Source of the DNA: Thermoplasmata archaeon
GTDB lineage: Archaea; Thermoplasmatota; Thermoplasmata; Lutacidiplasmatales; UBA184
Length of the DNA stretch: 64,000 nt
Assembly (NCBI GenBank): GCA_021816865.1
Contig: JAKAWX010000005.1
Span: 104,169 to 168,168 of the forward strand
Direction: 5' to 3'
Shown here piece by piece: positions 41,074-48,447 of the stretch (position 1 is its first letter; the number at the start of each line of letters is the position of its first letter). Made by a program: the position numbers and the translations under genes. Below the pieces are notes generated by a model. That model was not told the DNA's origin and made no database searches. It worked only from the letters and a program-made list of their open reading frames with translations.

Positions 41074-41127
41074 GGGAGGGCCGTGGGCCCGAGCGCGGTG
41101 ACCGCCGGATCCGGGGCCCCCGTCGCC

Positions 41128-41135
41128 TAAAATAG
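41128..41135 (+). promoter_or_regulatory. TATA box of the MFS transporter gene
   Basis: TAAAATAG is centred about 25 nt before GTG 41156, a textbook leaderless spacing that also fixes the start codon. Confidence 0.6.
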
Positions 41136-41155
41136 CGCGAGGGCAGCGGTTCCGC

Positions 41156-42799
41156 GTGGCGCTTTCGGACCGCCCGCCCTCCGTCGACCTTCCGGCGCTC
41201 GCACCGAGCCCATCCGACGCAGCCGCGCCGGCCTCTCCGAGGGTCGGGTTCCGATTCGAGGTCTTCGTCGTTCTCGGCATCCTCCTTGCCCTTCTCATGG
41301 GCGCCCTCGACCAGTTCGTGGTCCTGACCGCGTTGCCGAAGATCCTCGAGGAGTTCGGCCAGCCCAACAGCGGGACGTTCGTCGTGACCGCCTTCATCAT
41401 CACGTCGACCCTCGGCATCCCGATCTTCGGAAAGCTCTCCGACCTCTGGAGCCGGCGGAACGTCTTTCTCGGCGGTCTCGCCATCTTCGTCGTCGGGTCG
41501 ATGCTGGCGGGGCTCAGCCAGAGCCTCCCCGAGCTCATCGCCTTCCGGGCGGTCCAGGGGTTCGGGAGCGGCGGGTTCTTCCCGGTCGGGATCGCGATCG
41601 TCGCGGTCTCGTTCCCCCCGAAGACCCGGGCGCGGATCACCGGGGCCCTGTCGGGCGTCTTCGGGATCGCCACGGTCGCGGGTCCGCTCTTCGGCGCCTG
41701 GATCGTCGGGGCGACGACCTGGCGGTGGGTCTTCTACGTCAACCTGCCGATCGGGATCGTGGGCGCGGCCCTGATCGTCGCCACCCTCGGCCCCCTCCGG
41801 CCGTCGGTCGTCCGCCGGTTCGACCTCGTGGGGGCGGGCCTCCTCGCGGGATGGGTCGGGGCGCTCGAGTTCGCGCTCATCCAGGTGACCGATTCCGGTT
41901 GGGCGTGGACCGACCCCCGGGTGCTCGGTCTTCTCGGGACCTCCGCGAGCATCGCCGCGGTCTTCGTGTACTGGGAGGTGTACCGGGCCCAGGAACCCCT
42001 CGTTCCGCTCCGGCTCCTCCGGGACCGGGTGGTCGGGGTCAGCGGGGCGACGACCTTCCTCGTCGGCTGCGTCTTCTTCCCCCTCGCGACGTTCATCTCC
42101 CTGGTCGTCGGCTTCGCGCTCACGCCCCCCGGCGCGAGCGCCGCCGACACCGTGCGGGACGTCCTCTACGCCCTCGTCATTCCCCTCGTCTTCGGGGCGG
42201 CGATCGGCGGGCAGTTGCTTCCCGCGATCAGCTACCGGACGCAGGTGGTCCTCGGCCTCGGCATCGCGGCCGTCGGCCTGTTCGGTCTCCGCACGATCTC
42301 GGCCACCACGCCGACCTGGGTGTTCTACGGACCGTTGCCGGTGGGCGGCGTCATCCTCCCCCTCCTCCCGCTCGGGTTCGGGGTGGGGCTGACCTTCCCC
42401 GTCTTCCTTCTCGCGGTCCAGAACGAGGTCGCGGCGAAGGACGTCGGCGAGGCGAGCGGCCTCGTCCAGTTCCTCCAGTCGCTCGGAGGGTCGGTCGGCC
42501 TCTCGGTCCTCGCGTCGTATGCCGCGGCCCGGTTCAGCGTCCTCAGCCCCGCGCCCGTCGCCGCCTGCTACGCCCCGAACCCCTCCCCCGCGGTCTGCGC
42601 GCCGTACTTCGCGGCCCTCGCCGAGGCCCAGGTCTCCGCCTACGACAGCGTCTTCACATCGATGCTCGTCATCGTTGGGGTCGCGGTCCTGATCGCCTTC
42701 CTCTTCCGCGGCCGGCTCATTCGCGGGGCGGGCCCTCACGCCGCGGAACCCCTCGACGCGACGGACGGTGGGGTGGAGCGCGTCCGCCCGGCCCCGTAG
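41156..42799 (+). CDS. MFS drug/solute exporter, DHA2 (14-helix) family
   Basis: A 547-residue major-facilitator protein. About 14 membrane helices; VLGILLALLMGALDQFVVLTALP is helix 1 with the DHA2 motif LDxxIVxxALP modified, GKLSDLWSRRNVFLGG is motif A, RAVQGFGSGG motif B and GPLFGAWIVG motif C. A hydrophilic loop near 455-475 contains three cysteines. Likely a proton-driven exporter of drugs or metabolites. The leaderless GTG start is supported by the promoter. Confidence 0.87.
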   Translation: MALSDRPPSVDLPALAPSPSDAAAPASPRVGFRFEVFVVLGILLALLMGALDQFVVLTALPKILEEFGQPNSGTFVVTAFIITSTLGIPIFGKLSDLWSRRNVFLGGLAIFVVGSMLAGLSQSLPELIAFRAVQGFGSGGFFPVGIAIVAVSFPPKTRARITGALSGVFGIATVAGPLFGAWIVGATTWRWVFYVNLPIGIVGAALIVATLGPLRPSVVRRFDLVGAGLLAGWVGALEFALIQVTDSGWAWTDPRVLGLLGTSASIAAVFVYWEVYRAQEPLVPLRLLRDRVVGVSGATTFLVGCVFFPLATFISLVVGFALTPPGASAADTVRDVLYALVIPLVFGAAIGGQLLPAISYRTQVVLGLGIAAVGLFGLRTISATTPTWVFYGPLPVGGVILPLLPLGFGVGLTFPVFLLAVQNEVAAKDVGEASGLVQFLQSLGGSVGLSVLASYAAARFSVLSPAPVAACYAPNPSPAVCAPYFAALAEAQVSAYDSVFTSMLVIVGVAVLIAFLFRGRLIRGAGPHAAEPLDATDGGVERVRPAP

Positions 42800-42964
42800 C
42801 GGCCCCACGGGCGGCCCGGCCCGCCGCCCGCTCGGGACGACCGTACGAACCGCGCGCGGGCGACGCGGGCGGGTCGGCCCGGCCCGGGACGCGGGAAGGG
42901 TTTTAGAGGAGACGCCCTTCGTAGGAGTCGGAGGAGCTCGGGGGCCCCCGGGAAGGACCAGCTC

Positions 42965-43918
42965 ATGATGGCCGCGAACGGCAAGAAGATCTGGATGGAC
43001 GGACGGCTGGTCGACTTCGCGCAGGCGCAGGTTCACGTGCTCAACCATACCCTGCACTACGGCGTCGGCGTCTTCGAGGGGATCCGGGCGTACCCCACCG
43101 CCCGTGGGGGAGCCGTCTTCCGGCTCAAGGAGCACGTGGCGCGGCTGATCGCGTCGGCGAAGTTCTACCACATGCCGATCCCCTACTCGGCGGAGGAGAT
43201 CGAGCGGGCGATCGTCGAGACCCAGGTCGCGAACCACACTTTGCCGTCGTACATCCGACCGCTCGTCTACCGCGGCGAACCCGCCCTCGGCGTCAAGAAC
43301 CTCAAGGGGAAGGTATCGCTCGCGATCGCCGTCATCCCGGCGAAGAAGTACCTCGGGGACGGCTCCGACCTCGGGGTCCGCGCGAAGATCTCCCCGTTCC
43401 GCAAGCCGCACTCGGACGCGCTCCCCTCGTTCGCGAAGGCCGCGGGCAATTACCTCTCGAGCTACCTCGCCGGCGCCGACGCGACCCAGGACGGCTACGA
43501 TGAGGCGATCCTGCTCGACCAGAACGGGTACGTCGCCGAGGGGACGGGCGAGAACGTCTTCGTCGTGCGCGACGGCACCGTCTACACCCCCGGGCTCGAG
43601 TCGGACATCCTGCTCGGCATCACCCGAGACACCGCGCTGCGCATCGCCGCCGACCTGGGTTATCCCACCGTCCAGAAGCTGATCTCCGTCAACGAGCTCC
43701 TCTCCGCCGATGAGGCGTTCTTCACGGGCACCTACGCGGAGCTCGCGCCGATCCGTGCGATCGGCCACTACCCGATCGGGGCCGCGGCGCCGGGCCCGGT
43801 CACGCGCGAGATCATGGACACCTACCACCGGGCCCTGCGCGGCGAGATCCCGAAGTACGAGGAGTGGCTCGCCCCGGTGCCCGGGCTCGCCCGGGCCGCT
43901 CCGCGGGCGCGGAGCTAG
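42965..43918 (+). CDS. ilvE: Branched-chain amino acid aminotransferase
   Basis: A 317-residue PLP class-IV aminotransferase for valine, leucine and isoleucine. KIWMDGRLVDFAQAQVHVLNH starts the protein, VFEGIRAY is the substrate pocket, the PLP lysine lies in FAKAAGNYLSSYLAG, and GYVAEGTGENVFVVRDG with TPGLESDILLGITRDTAL complete the signature. Starts at ATG 42965 (or 42968) with GGGAAGGA upstream; a TTTTAGAGG box at about 42900 could be the TATA element. Confidence 0.92.
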   Translation: MMAANGKKIWMDGRLVDFAQAQVHVLNHTLHYGVGVFEGIRAYPTARGGAVFRLKEHVARLIASAKFYHMPIPYSAEEIERAIVETQVANHTLPSYIRPLVYRGEPALGVKNLKGKVSLAIAVIPAKKYLGDGSDLGVRAKISPFRKPHSDALPSFAKAAGNYLSSYLAGADATQDGYDEAILLDQNGYVAEGTGENVFVVRDGTVYTPGLESDILLGITRDTALRIAADLGYPTVQKLISVNELLSADEAFFTGTYAELAPIRAIGHYPIGAAAPGPVTREIMDTYHRALRGEIPKYEEWLAPVPGLARAAPRARS

Positions 43919-43938
43919 GCGGCCCCGCCGAGAGGCCC

Positions 43939-44379
43939 CTACTCGTCGCCGTCCGCGGGCGGCGGGACGGCCGCGACCGGCCCGTGGGAGCAGCTATGGG
44001 AGTGCGGGTCGGGCCGCCAGACGAGTTCGATCCGCAACCCTTCGGGGCCCCTCAGAAAGAGGGAGCGCGAGTCGTCGCGCTCCTTCTCTCCCGTGATCAC
44101 GACGCGGGCGCGACCGACACGGTTCCGAAGGCCCGTCCACTCGCTCACCCGGAACGCGATGTGATCGACACCGGTCGTCTTCACGCCGTCCGGAGCGTCG
44201 CGGAGGCCGAGCACCTGGTCGCCGAAGAGGAGGAAGGTGTGGTCCGGGCCCTCGCCGATGACGTCCATCCCGAGCTGCTCGACGAAGAACCGCCGGGCCT
44301 TCGGGCGGTCACGGACCTTCACGTCGATGTGATCGAAGCCGACCAGCCCGAAGTCGCGTACCGCAGCGGTGCGGGGCAC
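43939..44379 (-). CDS. VOC-superfamily (glyoxalase-like) protein
   Basis: A 146-residue vicinal-oxygen-chelate protein. FDHIDVKVRDRPKARRFFVEQLGM and VDHIAFRV are the two paired beta-alpha-beta units with metal-ligand histidines, and GPEGLRIELVW supplies the usual glutamate. The tail HSHSCSHG is rich in histidine and may bind extra metal. Reaction unknown (lyase, dioxygenase or resistance protein). The GTG start is leaderless with respect to a CTATAAC box 26 nt upstream. Confidence 0.8.
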   Translation of the reverse strand: MPRTAAVRDFGLVGFDHIDVKVRDRPKARRFFVEQLGMDVIGEGPDHTFLLFGDQVLGLRDAPDGVKTTGVDHIAFRVSEWTGLRNRVGRARVVITGEKERDDSRSLFLRGPEGLRIELVWRPDPHSHSCSHGPVAAVPPPADGDE

Positions 44380-44401
44380 GCCGAGGCGACATCCACCGGC
44401 G

Positions 44402-44409
44402 GTTATAGG
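44402..44409 (-). promoter_or_regulatory. TATA box of the VOC gene
   Basis: Minus-strand CCTATAAC is centred about 26 nt from GTG 44379, fixing that start codon and a leaderless transcript. Confidence 0.6.
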
Positions 44410-44564
44410 GCCTCGGTCCGGGTCGGATCGCGCGACCGCTGCCGGGGCGCGCCTCGCCGGACGTCGCCCCCACCTTCCCCGTCCCGGCCCGGGAGCGCGG
44501 CCGCTCCCCGCGGTTCCGCGGCCGGGTCAGGTTAAAGCGAGGGGCGCGATTGCGACGGCCGTCC

Positions 44565-45959
44565 ATGACCGACCTGCGGGACCACGAAGCCGAGCTCGTT
44601 CGCCTCCTGGAACGTCTCGGCCGACGGACCCGTTTCGTGGAGGTGATGGCCGACCGCTCCCGTGGCCTCGGCGTCCGCCTCGACAAGCGGTCGACGTCGC
44701 TATCTCCCGAGCCGCGGCTCGAGGGGGCGATCGTCCGGGCCTGGGGCGGGGAGCGGTGGGTCGAGGCGGCGACCTCCGACCTCAGCGCGACGGGGACGGG
44801 GACCGCTGCCGAAGTGCTCGACCGGCAGCTCGAAAAGGCGTCCGCCGGGGCGGATCCTCCCGGGGAGTCGGCGACGACACGGGGCGAGCGGATCGAGGAG
44901 CCGGCCCGCCCGATGCGGGACGTGGACCCGGAAGAGATGATCGGACTCGCCCGGGATGCTTTCGGGTGGGCGACGATCGTGCCCGGGATCCGGGACGCGC
45001 AGATTCACGTAGGGTGGACCGACCAGGAACGGTTCTACCTCAACAGCGCCGGCGCTCGCTGCTTCCAGCGGCTCTCCCGGGTCCGGGCGGGCGTGGCGCC
45101 GCTCGCCTTCGAGAACGGTCGGGTCGAGTTCGACTTCCTCAGCGAGGGAGGGCTCGGGGGTCGGGAACAGCTCCGCTTCCTGAACGAAGAGAAGGTCGCC
45201 CTCCTCGCGAAGGGCACTCTCGAGCTCCTCCACGCGAAGGCGCCGCCGGCCGGTGAGATGACCGTGCTGCTCGACCCCAGCGTGGCGGGAACGATGGCCC
45301 ACGAGTCGTTCGGGCACGGTACCGAGGCCGACCAGTTCCTGCGCGACCGATCGTACCTGAAGCCGCTCCTCGGGGAGACCCTCGGGCCGGACACGCTCAC
45401 GATCGTCGACGACGGCGCGTATCCGGGCGGCTGGGGAACGATCTACTTCGACGACGAGGGACACCCGGGCCAGAAGACCGTGCTGGTCGACCGGGGCCGG
45501 TTCGTCGGGGCGCTCCACGACCGCGAGACCGCCGCCGCCTACCATACGAAGGCGACCGGGAACACGCGCCGCGCCGACTTCCTCAGCCGGGCGTTCGTGC
45601 GGATGACGAACACGTACGTCGAACCGGGCGACTGGAGGCTGGAAGAGCTCGTAACGGAGGCGAAGAACGGCGTCCTCCTCGAGCGGGCGACGAGCGGGAT
45701 CGAGGACCCGCAAGGCGGCCAGATGCAGCTCAAAGTGAAGAAAGGGCGGAAGATCGAGAACGGCCGGCTCACCGACCTCGTGACGTCGATGGCGCTCTCG
45801 GGGAAGGTCCTCGACTTCCTCCGGGCGACGCGCGGGGTTAGCCGCCGCGCCGACTTCGAGCTCGGCACCGGCTACTGCGGGAAGGGGCACACGGACATCC
45901 TTCCCGCGGGCACCGGGGGCACGTACCTGTTGTCGACGGCCGTGGTGGGGCCGGCATGA
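44565..45959 (+). CDS. tldD: Metalloprotease TldD
   Basis: A 464-residue TldD subunit of the TldD/TldE metalloprotease, which degrades or matures small peptides. The zinc site is H246-E247-x3-H251 in MAHESFGHGTEADQF; the later GYCGKGH supplies a conserved cysteine ligand. Other markers are YLNSAGA and GVLLERATSGIEDPQGG. ATG 44565 is about 29 nt after the centre of GTTAAAGC, consistent with a nearly leaderless mRNA. Its stop overlaps the tldE ATG. Confidence 0.92.
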   Translation: MTDLRDHEAELVRLLERLGRRTRFVEVMADRSRGLGVRLDKRSTSLSPEPRLEGAIVRAWGGERWVEAATSDLSATGTGTAAEVLDRQLEKASAGADPPGESATTRGERIEEPARPMRDVDPEEMIGLARDAFGWATIVPGIRDAQIHVGWTDQERFYLNSAGARCFQRLSRVRAGVAPLAFENGRVEFDFLSEGGLGGREQLRFLNEEKVALLAKGTLELLHAKAPPAGEMTVLLDPSVAGTMAHESFGHGTEADQFLRDRSYLKPLLGETLGPDTLTIVDDGAYPGGWGTIYFDDEGHPGQKTVLVDRGRFVGALHDRETAAAYHTKATGNTRRADFLSRAFVRMTNTYVEPGDWRLEELVTEAKNGVLLERATSGIEDPQGGQMQLKVKKGRKIENGRLTDLVTSMALSGKVLDFLRATRGVSRRADFELGTGYCGKGHTDILPAGTGGTYLLSTAVVGPA

Positions 45960-47365
45960 CCGGGACCCCGCCGGCCGAGACCGCCTTCCGGGTCGCCGAC
46001 CGGCTCGGGGCCGACGGGCCGTGGGACGTCTTCGGGGAACGCATCCGGCGCTACGAGATCCACCTCACGGGCCGCTCGGTCGAGATGGCCCGGGGCCCGA
46101 TCGTTCTCGAGGGATACGGGATCCGCCTCCTGCGACCGCGGGACGGTCGGACCGGAGTCGGCTTCCAAGCGTCGACCGACCTCTCCGACGCGGGCGTCCG
46201 GAGCGCGCTCGCCGAAGCGGAGGCCGTGGCGCGTCACTCCGTCTTCCCGGCGAAATCGGTGGCGCTCCCCTCGGCGGCGGGCTCGCGGGCCGCGCCCGTC
46301 GACGTCCGGGACCGGGCCCTCTGGGACCGGCCGATGGAAGCGCTCGAGGCGCACGTAGCGACGCTCCTCGCCGCCTTCGACGGGAAGGCCGACGTCGCGC
46401 CCAGCTTCGGCTCGATGCGCGCGACGCTGGCCGAGGCCTCGATCGCGAACTCCTCCGGTGCCCGAACCTCGTTCGCCCATACGACGGTCGAGCTCGAGAT
46501 CGCCGTCAAGGCGTCCGGCGGTCCGGAAGGACCGCCTCCCGGGGAGTACTGGGTCAACGACACCTTCCGCCGGCTCGACCCCGGTCGGGTGCCCGGGGAC
46601 GTCGAGGCCTGGTGCGGGTTCGCCCGGGACGTCCGGCGGGCCCGACCCACGCCCTCCGGCGCCCGCCCGGTGGTCCTCCCACCGTCGGTCGTCGCCGGGA
46701 TCCTGCCGAGCGTGCTCGGCTACCGGTTCACGGGAGGCGCCCGCCTGCGAGAGGTGGCGCCGGCCGAGGGCACGGTCGTCGGGGTCCCCGAGCTCTCGGT
46801 CCGCGACGACGGCCGCGTCCCCTGGGCGATCGCCTCCGCAGCGGTCGACGACGAGGGCACACCCCAGCGGAGCCGCACGCTCGTGTCGAACGGGGCGGTC
46901 TCGGGCCTTCTCTACGACCTCCTGCACGGCGCCGCGTTCGAGGTCCCGTCGACCGGCAACGGCCTCCGCGGCGCCGAGTGGTACCGGGACTGGCGGCGTT
47001 TCCTCCACGCTCCCGTCGGCACGTCGACGACGATCGTGATCGAGCCGGGAACCTCGGGCACCGACCCCGAGGTCGTCGAGGCGGCCGGCGACGGGATCTG
47101 GGTGCAGCAGCTCGGCTGGGCCGTCCCGGACCCGCTCTCCACGGCGTTCGGCGGGGAGGTACGGATCGGCTACCGGATCCGCAACGGAAAGCTCGCGGAG
47201 CCCGTGCGCGGAGGGACCGTCGGAGGGGTCGTCCTGGCCCCACCGGGGTCGGCGTCGATGCTCTCCACGATCGGCGCGCTCGGCTCGGACGCGGTGCTCG
47301 CGGAAGGGGTCCTCAGCCCCACGATCCTCGTGAAGGGGCTGACGGTCGCGGGCCCGGGAGCCTGA
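45956..47365 (+). CDS. tldE: Metalloprotease partner TldE (PmbA)
   Basis: A 469-residue TldE/PmbA protein, the non-catalytic half of the TldD/TldE heterodimer. It lacks HExxxH and shows the family's SSGARTSFAHTTVELEIAV, VVLPPSVVAGIL, RTLVSNGAVSGLLYDL and GIWVQQLGWAVPDPLSTAFGGEVRIGYRIRNGK blocks (the last in two parts). ATGA overlap with tldD ensures balanced synthesis. It converges with a small zinc-ribbon gene 7 nt away. Confidence 0.9.
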   Translation: MTGTPPAETAFRVADRLGADGPWDVFGERIRRYEIHLTGRSVEMARGPIVLEGYGIRLLRPRDGRTGVGFQASTDLSDAGVRSALAEAEAVARHSVFPAKSVALPSAAGSRAAPVDVRDRALWDRPMEALEAHVATLLAAFDGKADVAPSFGSMRATLAEASIANSSGARTSFAHTTVELEIAVKASGGPEGPPPGEYWVNDTFRRLDPGRVPGDVEAWCGFARDVRRARPTPSGARPVVLPPSVVAGILPSVLGYRFTGGARLREVAPAEGTVVGVPELSVRDDGRVPWAIASAAVDDEGTPQRSRTLVSNGAVSGLLYDLLHGAAFEVPSTGNGLRGAEWYRDWRRFLHAPVGTSTTIVIEPGTSGTDPEVVEAAGDGIWVQQLGWAVPDPLSTAFGGEVRIGYRIRNGKLAEPVRGGTVGGVVLAPPGSASMLSTIGALGSDAVLAEGVLSPTILVKGLTVAGPGA

Positions 47366-47372
47366 GGCGGCC

Positions 47373-47609
47373 TCACTTCTTGCCCGGTCCGAGGCTGAGG
47401 AGGATCGTGCGGCAGTTCGCGCAGCGCAGCCCCGGCAGGTTCGCCGAGAAGGTCCCGGAAAAGCCGGTCGGGACGAGCACCTCGAGTCCTTTCGGACGGA
47501 ACCGGGTCGAAGACGCCTCGTGGGCCCAGAGGAGCCCCGAGCCGTTGGTCGTGGCGACGAATCCGGCCTCCAGCGGCCCCTTACAGACCGAGCACGTGGC
47601 TTGCGCCAT
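47373..47609 (-). CDS. Small zinc-ribbon protein (DUF6487-like)
   Basis: A 78-residue protein with CSVCKG near the start and CANC near the end, framing the pattern GFVATTNGSGLLWAHE seen in DUF6487-type zinc ribbons. Function unknown. ATG 47609 is used because the first CxxC follows directly; the frame runs further upstream without conserved sequence and through a strong hairpin. Confidence 0.7.
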   Translation of the reverse strand: MAQATCSVCKGPLEAGFVATTNGSGLLWAHEASSTRFRPKGLEVLVPTGFSGTFSANLPGLRCANCRTILLSLGPGKK

Positions 47610-47700
47610 GGTCGCTACCGTGGGCGGCCACGAGGCTCGGGTATCTTTGGTTTGCGCTCGTGGGGAGCCGATCGGTCGGCGGGGGTTCGTCTCGCCCCGG

Positions 47701-47742
47701 AAAAAAGGCGGCCCCCGTAGGACCGGGTACCCCACGGGGGCC
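47701..47742 (-). terminator. Rho-independent-like terminator on the minus strand
   Basis: A 9-bp GC stem, GGCCCCCGT (47710-47718) with ACGGGGGCC (47734-47742), is followed on the minus strand by GCC and six T. It lies downstream of the small genes at 47782-48353 and upstream of the zinc-ribbon gene. Archaea mainly terminate on T-runs, which this also has. Confidence 0.55.
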
Positions 47743-47781
47743 AGATCATCGTGATGGGTGAAGTTCGTTAGATCGGGCGCG

Positions 47782-47988
47782 TCATTCCGTTTCCTCGGTG
47801 AGAAGGCGGACCGCCGGCCGGTGTCCACCGGACCGGAACGTCGGGACGAGCCAGTTCGGCCAGCCTCCGACGGCGAGCGGGGAGATGCGGGGCGGAGGAG
47901 CGACCGCGAGCAGGAGCTCACGCCCGCCGAGCCCGGCGCCGGTCTCCGAGAACCGGGACGGATGCGGAGGGCGCTCGCTGCGCAGCAT
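47782..47988 (-). CDS. Hypothetical 68-residue protein
   Basis: A short protein, serine/proline/arginine-rich at its start and hydrophobic around ELLLAVAPPPRISPLAVGGWPNWLVP. No family recognised. Its ATG overlaps the stop of the upstream gene (ATGA), the main support for translation, and a terminator-like hairpin follows. It may be a co-translated accessory of the preceding zinc-ribbon protein. Confidence 0.4.
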   Translation of the reverse strand: MLRSERPPHPSRFSETGAGLGGRELLLAVAPPPRISPLAVGGWPNWLVPTFRSGGHRPAVRLLTEETE

Positions 47989-48353
47989 CAGAGGACCTCC
48001 CCGAGGTCGGGGGGGAGCAGCCAGGGGGCGCTCAGGGAGCGCGCACGGGGCGCCGGGGGCTCGCGGCGGGCGATCGGCAGGGAGCCGAGGGCGACGGGGG
48101 GCGGGATCTCGAACTCGCGGATCTGGCGGGCGACGGGGACCCGGACCGGCAGCTCCTCGAGCGGGTTGGGGTCGGGGTGGCTCATGACGGGGAAGCTTCC
48201 GAAGACCACGCGGGGGCACTCGCGGGGCTCCCCGTGGCGCAGCGCGAACTTCTGGTCGGCGTGGGCCTGGCCGCAGGAGGGACAGACGTCGGCGTCCCCG
48301 AGCATCGTTCCGATGCCTCCGAGGTAGGCACCGCTCTCCTGGGTCCGACTCAT
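47988..48353 (-). CDS. Hypothetical zinc-finger protein, divergent from the STAND regulator
   Basis: A 121-residue protein. CPSCGQAHADQKFALRHGEPREC gives a possible zinc knuckle (C24, C27, then H and C). The rest is proline/arginine-rich and likely unstructured, ending SAPWLLPPDLGEVL. No known family. A TTTAAGTA element lies about 30 nt before the ATG. It shares a 22-bp palindrome with the divergent STAND regulator, so both may answer to the same factor. Confidence 0.55.
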   Translation of the reverse strand: MSRTQESGAYLGGIGTMLGDADVCPSCGQAHADQKFALRHGEPRECPRVVFGSFPVMSHPDPNPLEELPVRVPVARQIREFEIPPPVALGSLPIARREPPAPRARSLSAPWLLPPDLGEVL

Positions 48354-48394
48354 ACCATCTATCCCGTGGGGGGAATTGGTACTTAAACATCAGG

Positions 48395-48416
48395 AGTTAA
48401 TTTGTACAAAATAACT
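48395..48416. promoter_or_regulatory. 22-bp palindromic operator between divergent genes
   Basis: A nearly perfect dyad, left half AGTTAATTTGT and right half ACAAAATAACT, with one mismatched pair, centred on TGTACA. It sits between the two divergent promoters (minus TATA near 48385, plus TATA near 48411), where a bound dimer could block both. Confidence 0.6.
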
Positions 48417-48447
48417 CTAAGTAGCCGAGGTCGCCTACCTAGCCCCG

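Noticed and set aside
47700..47790. Possible tRNA or other folded RNA near the 9-bp hairpin
   Set aside because: No T-arm or anticodon arm fits; a terminator with T-run on the minus strand explains the structure better.
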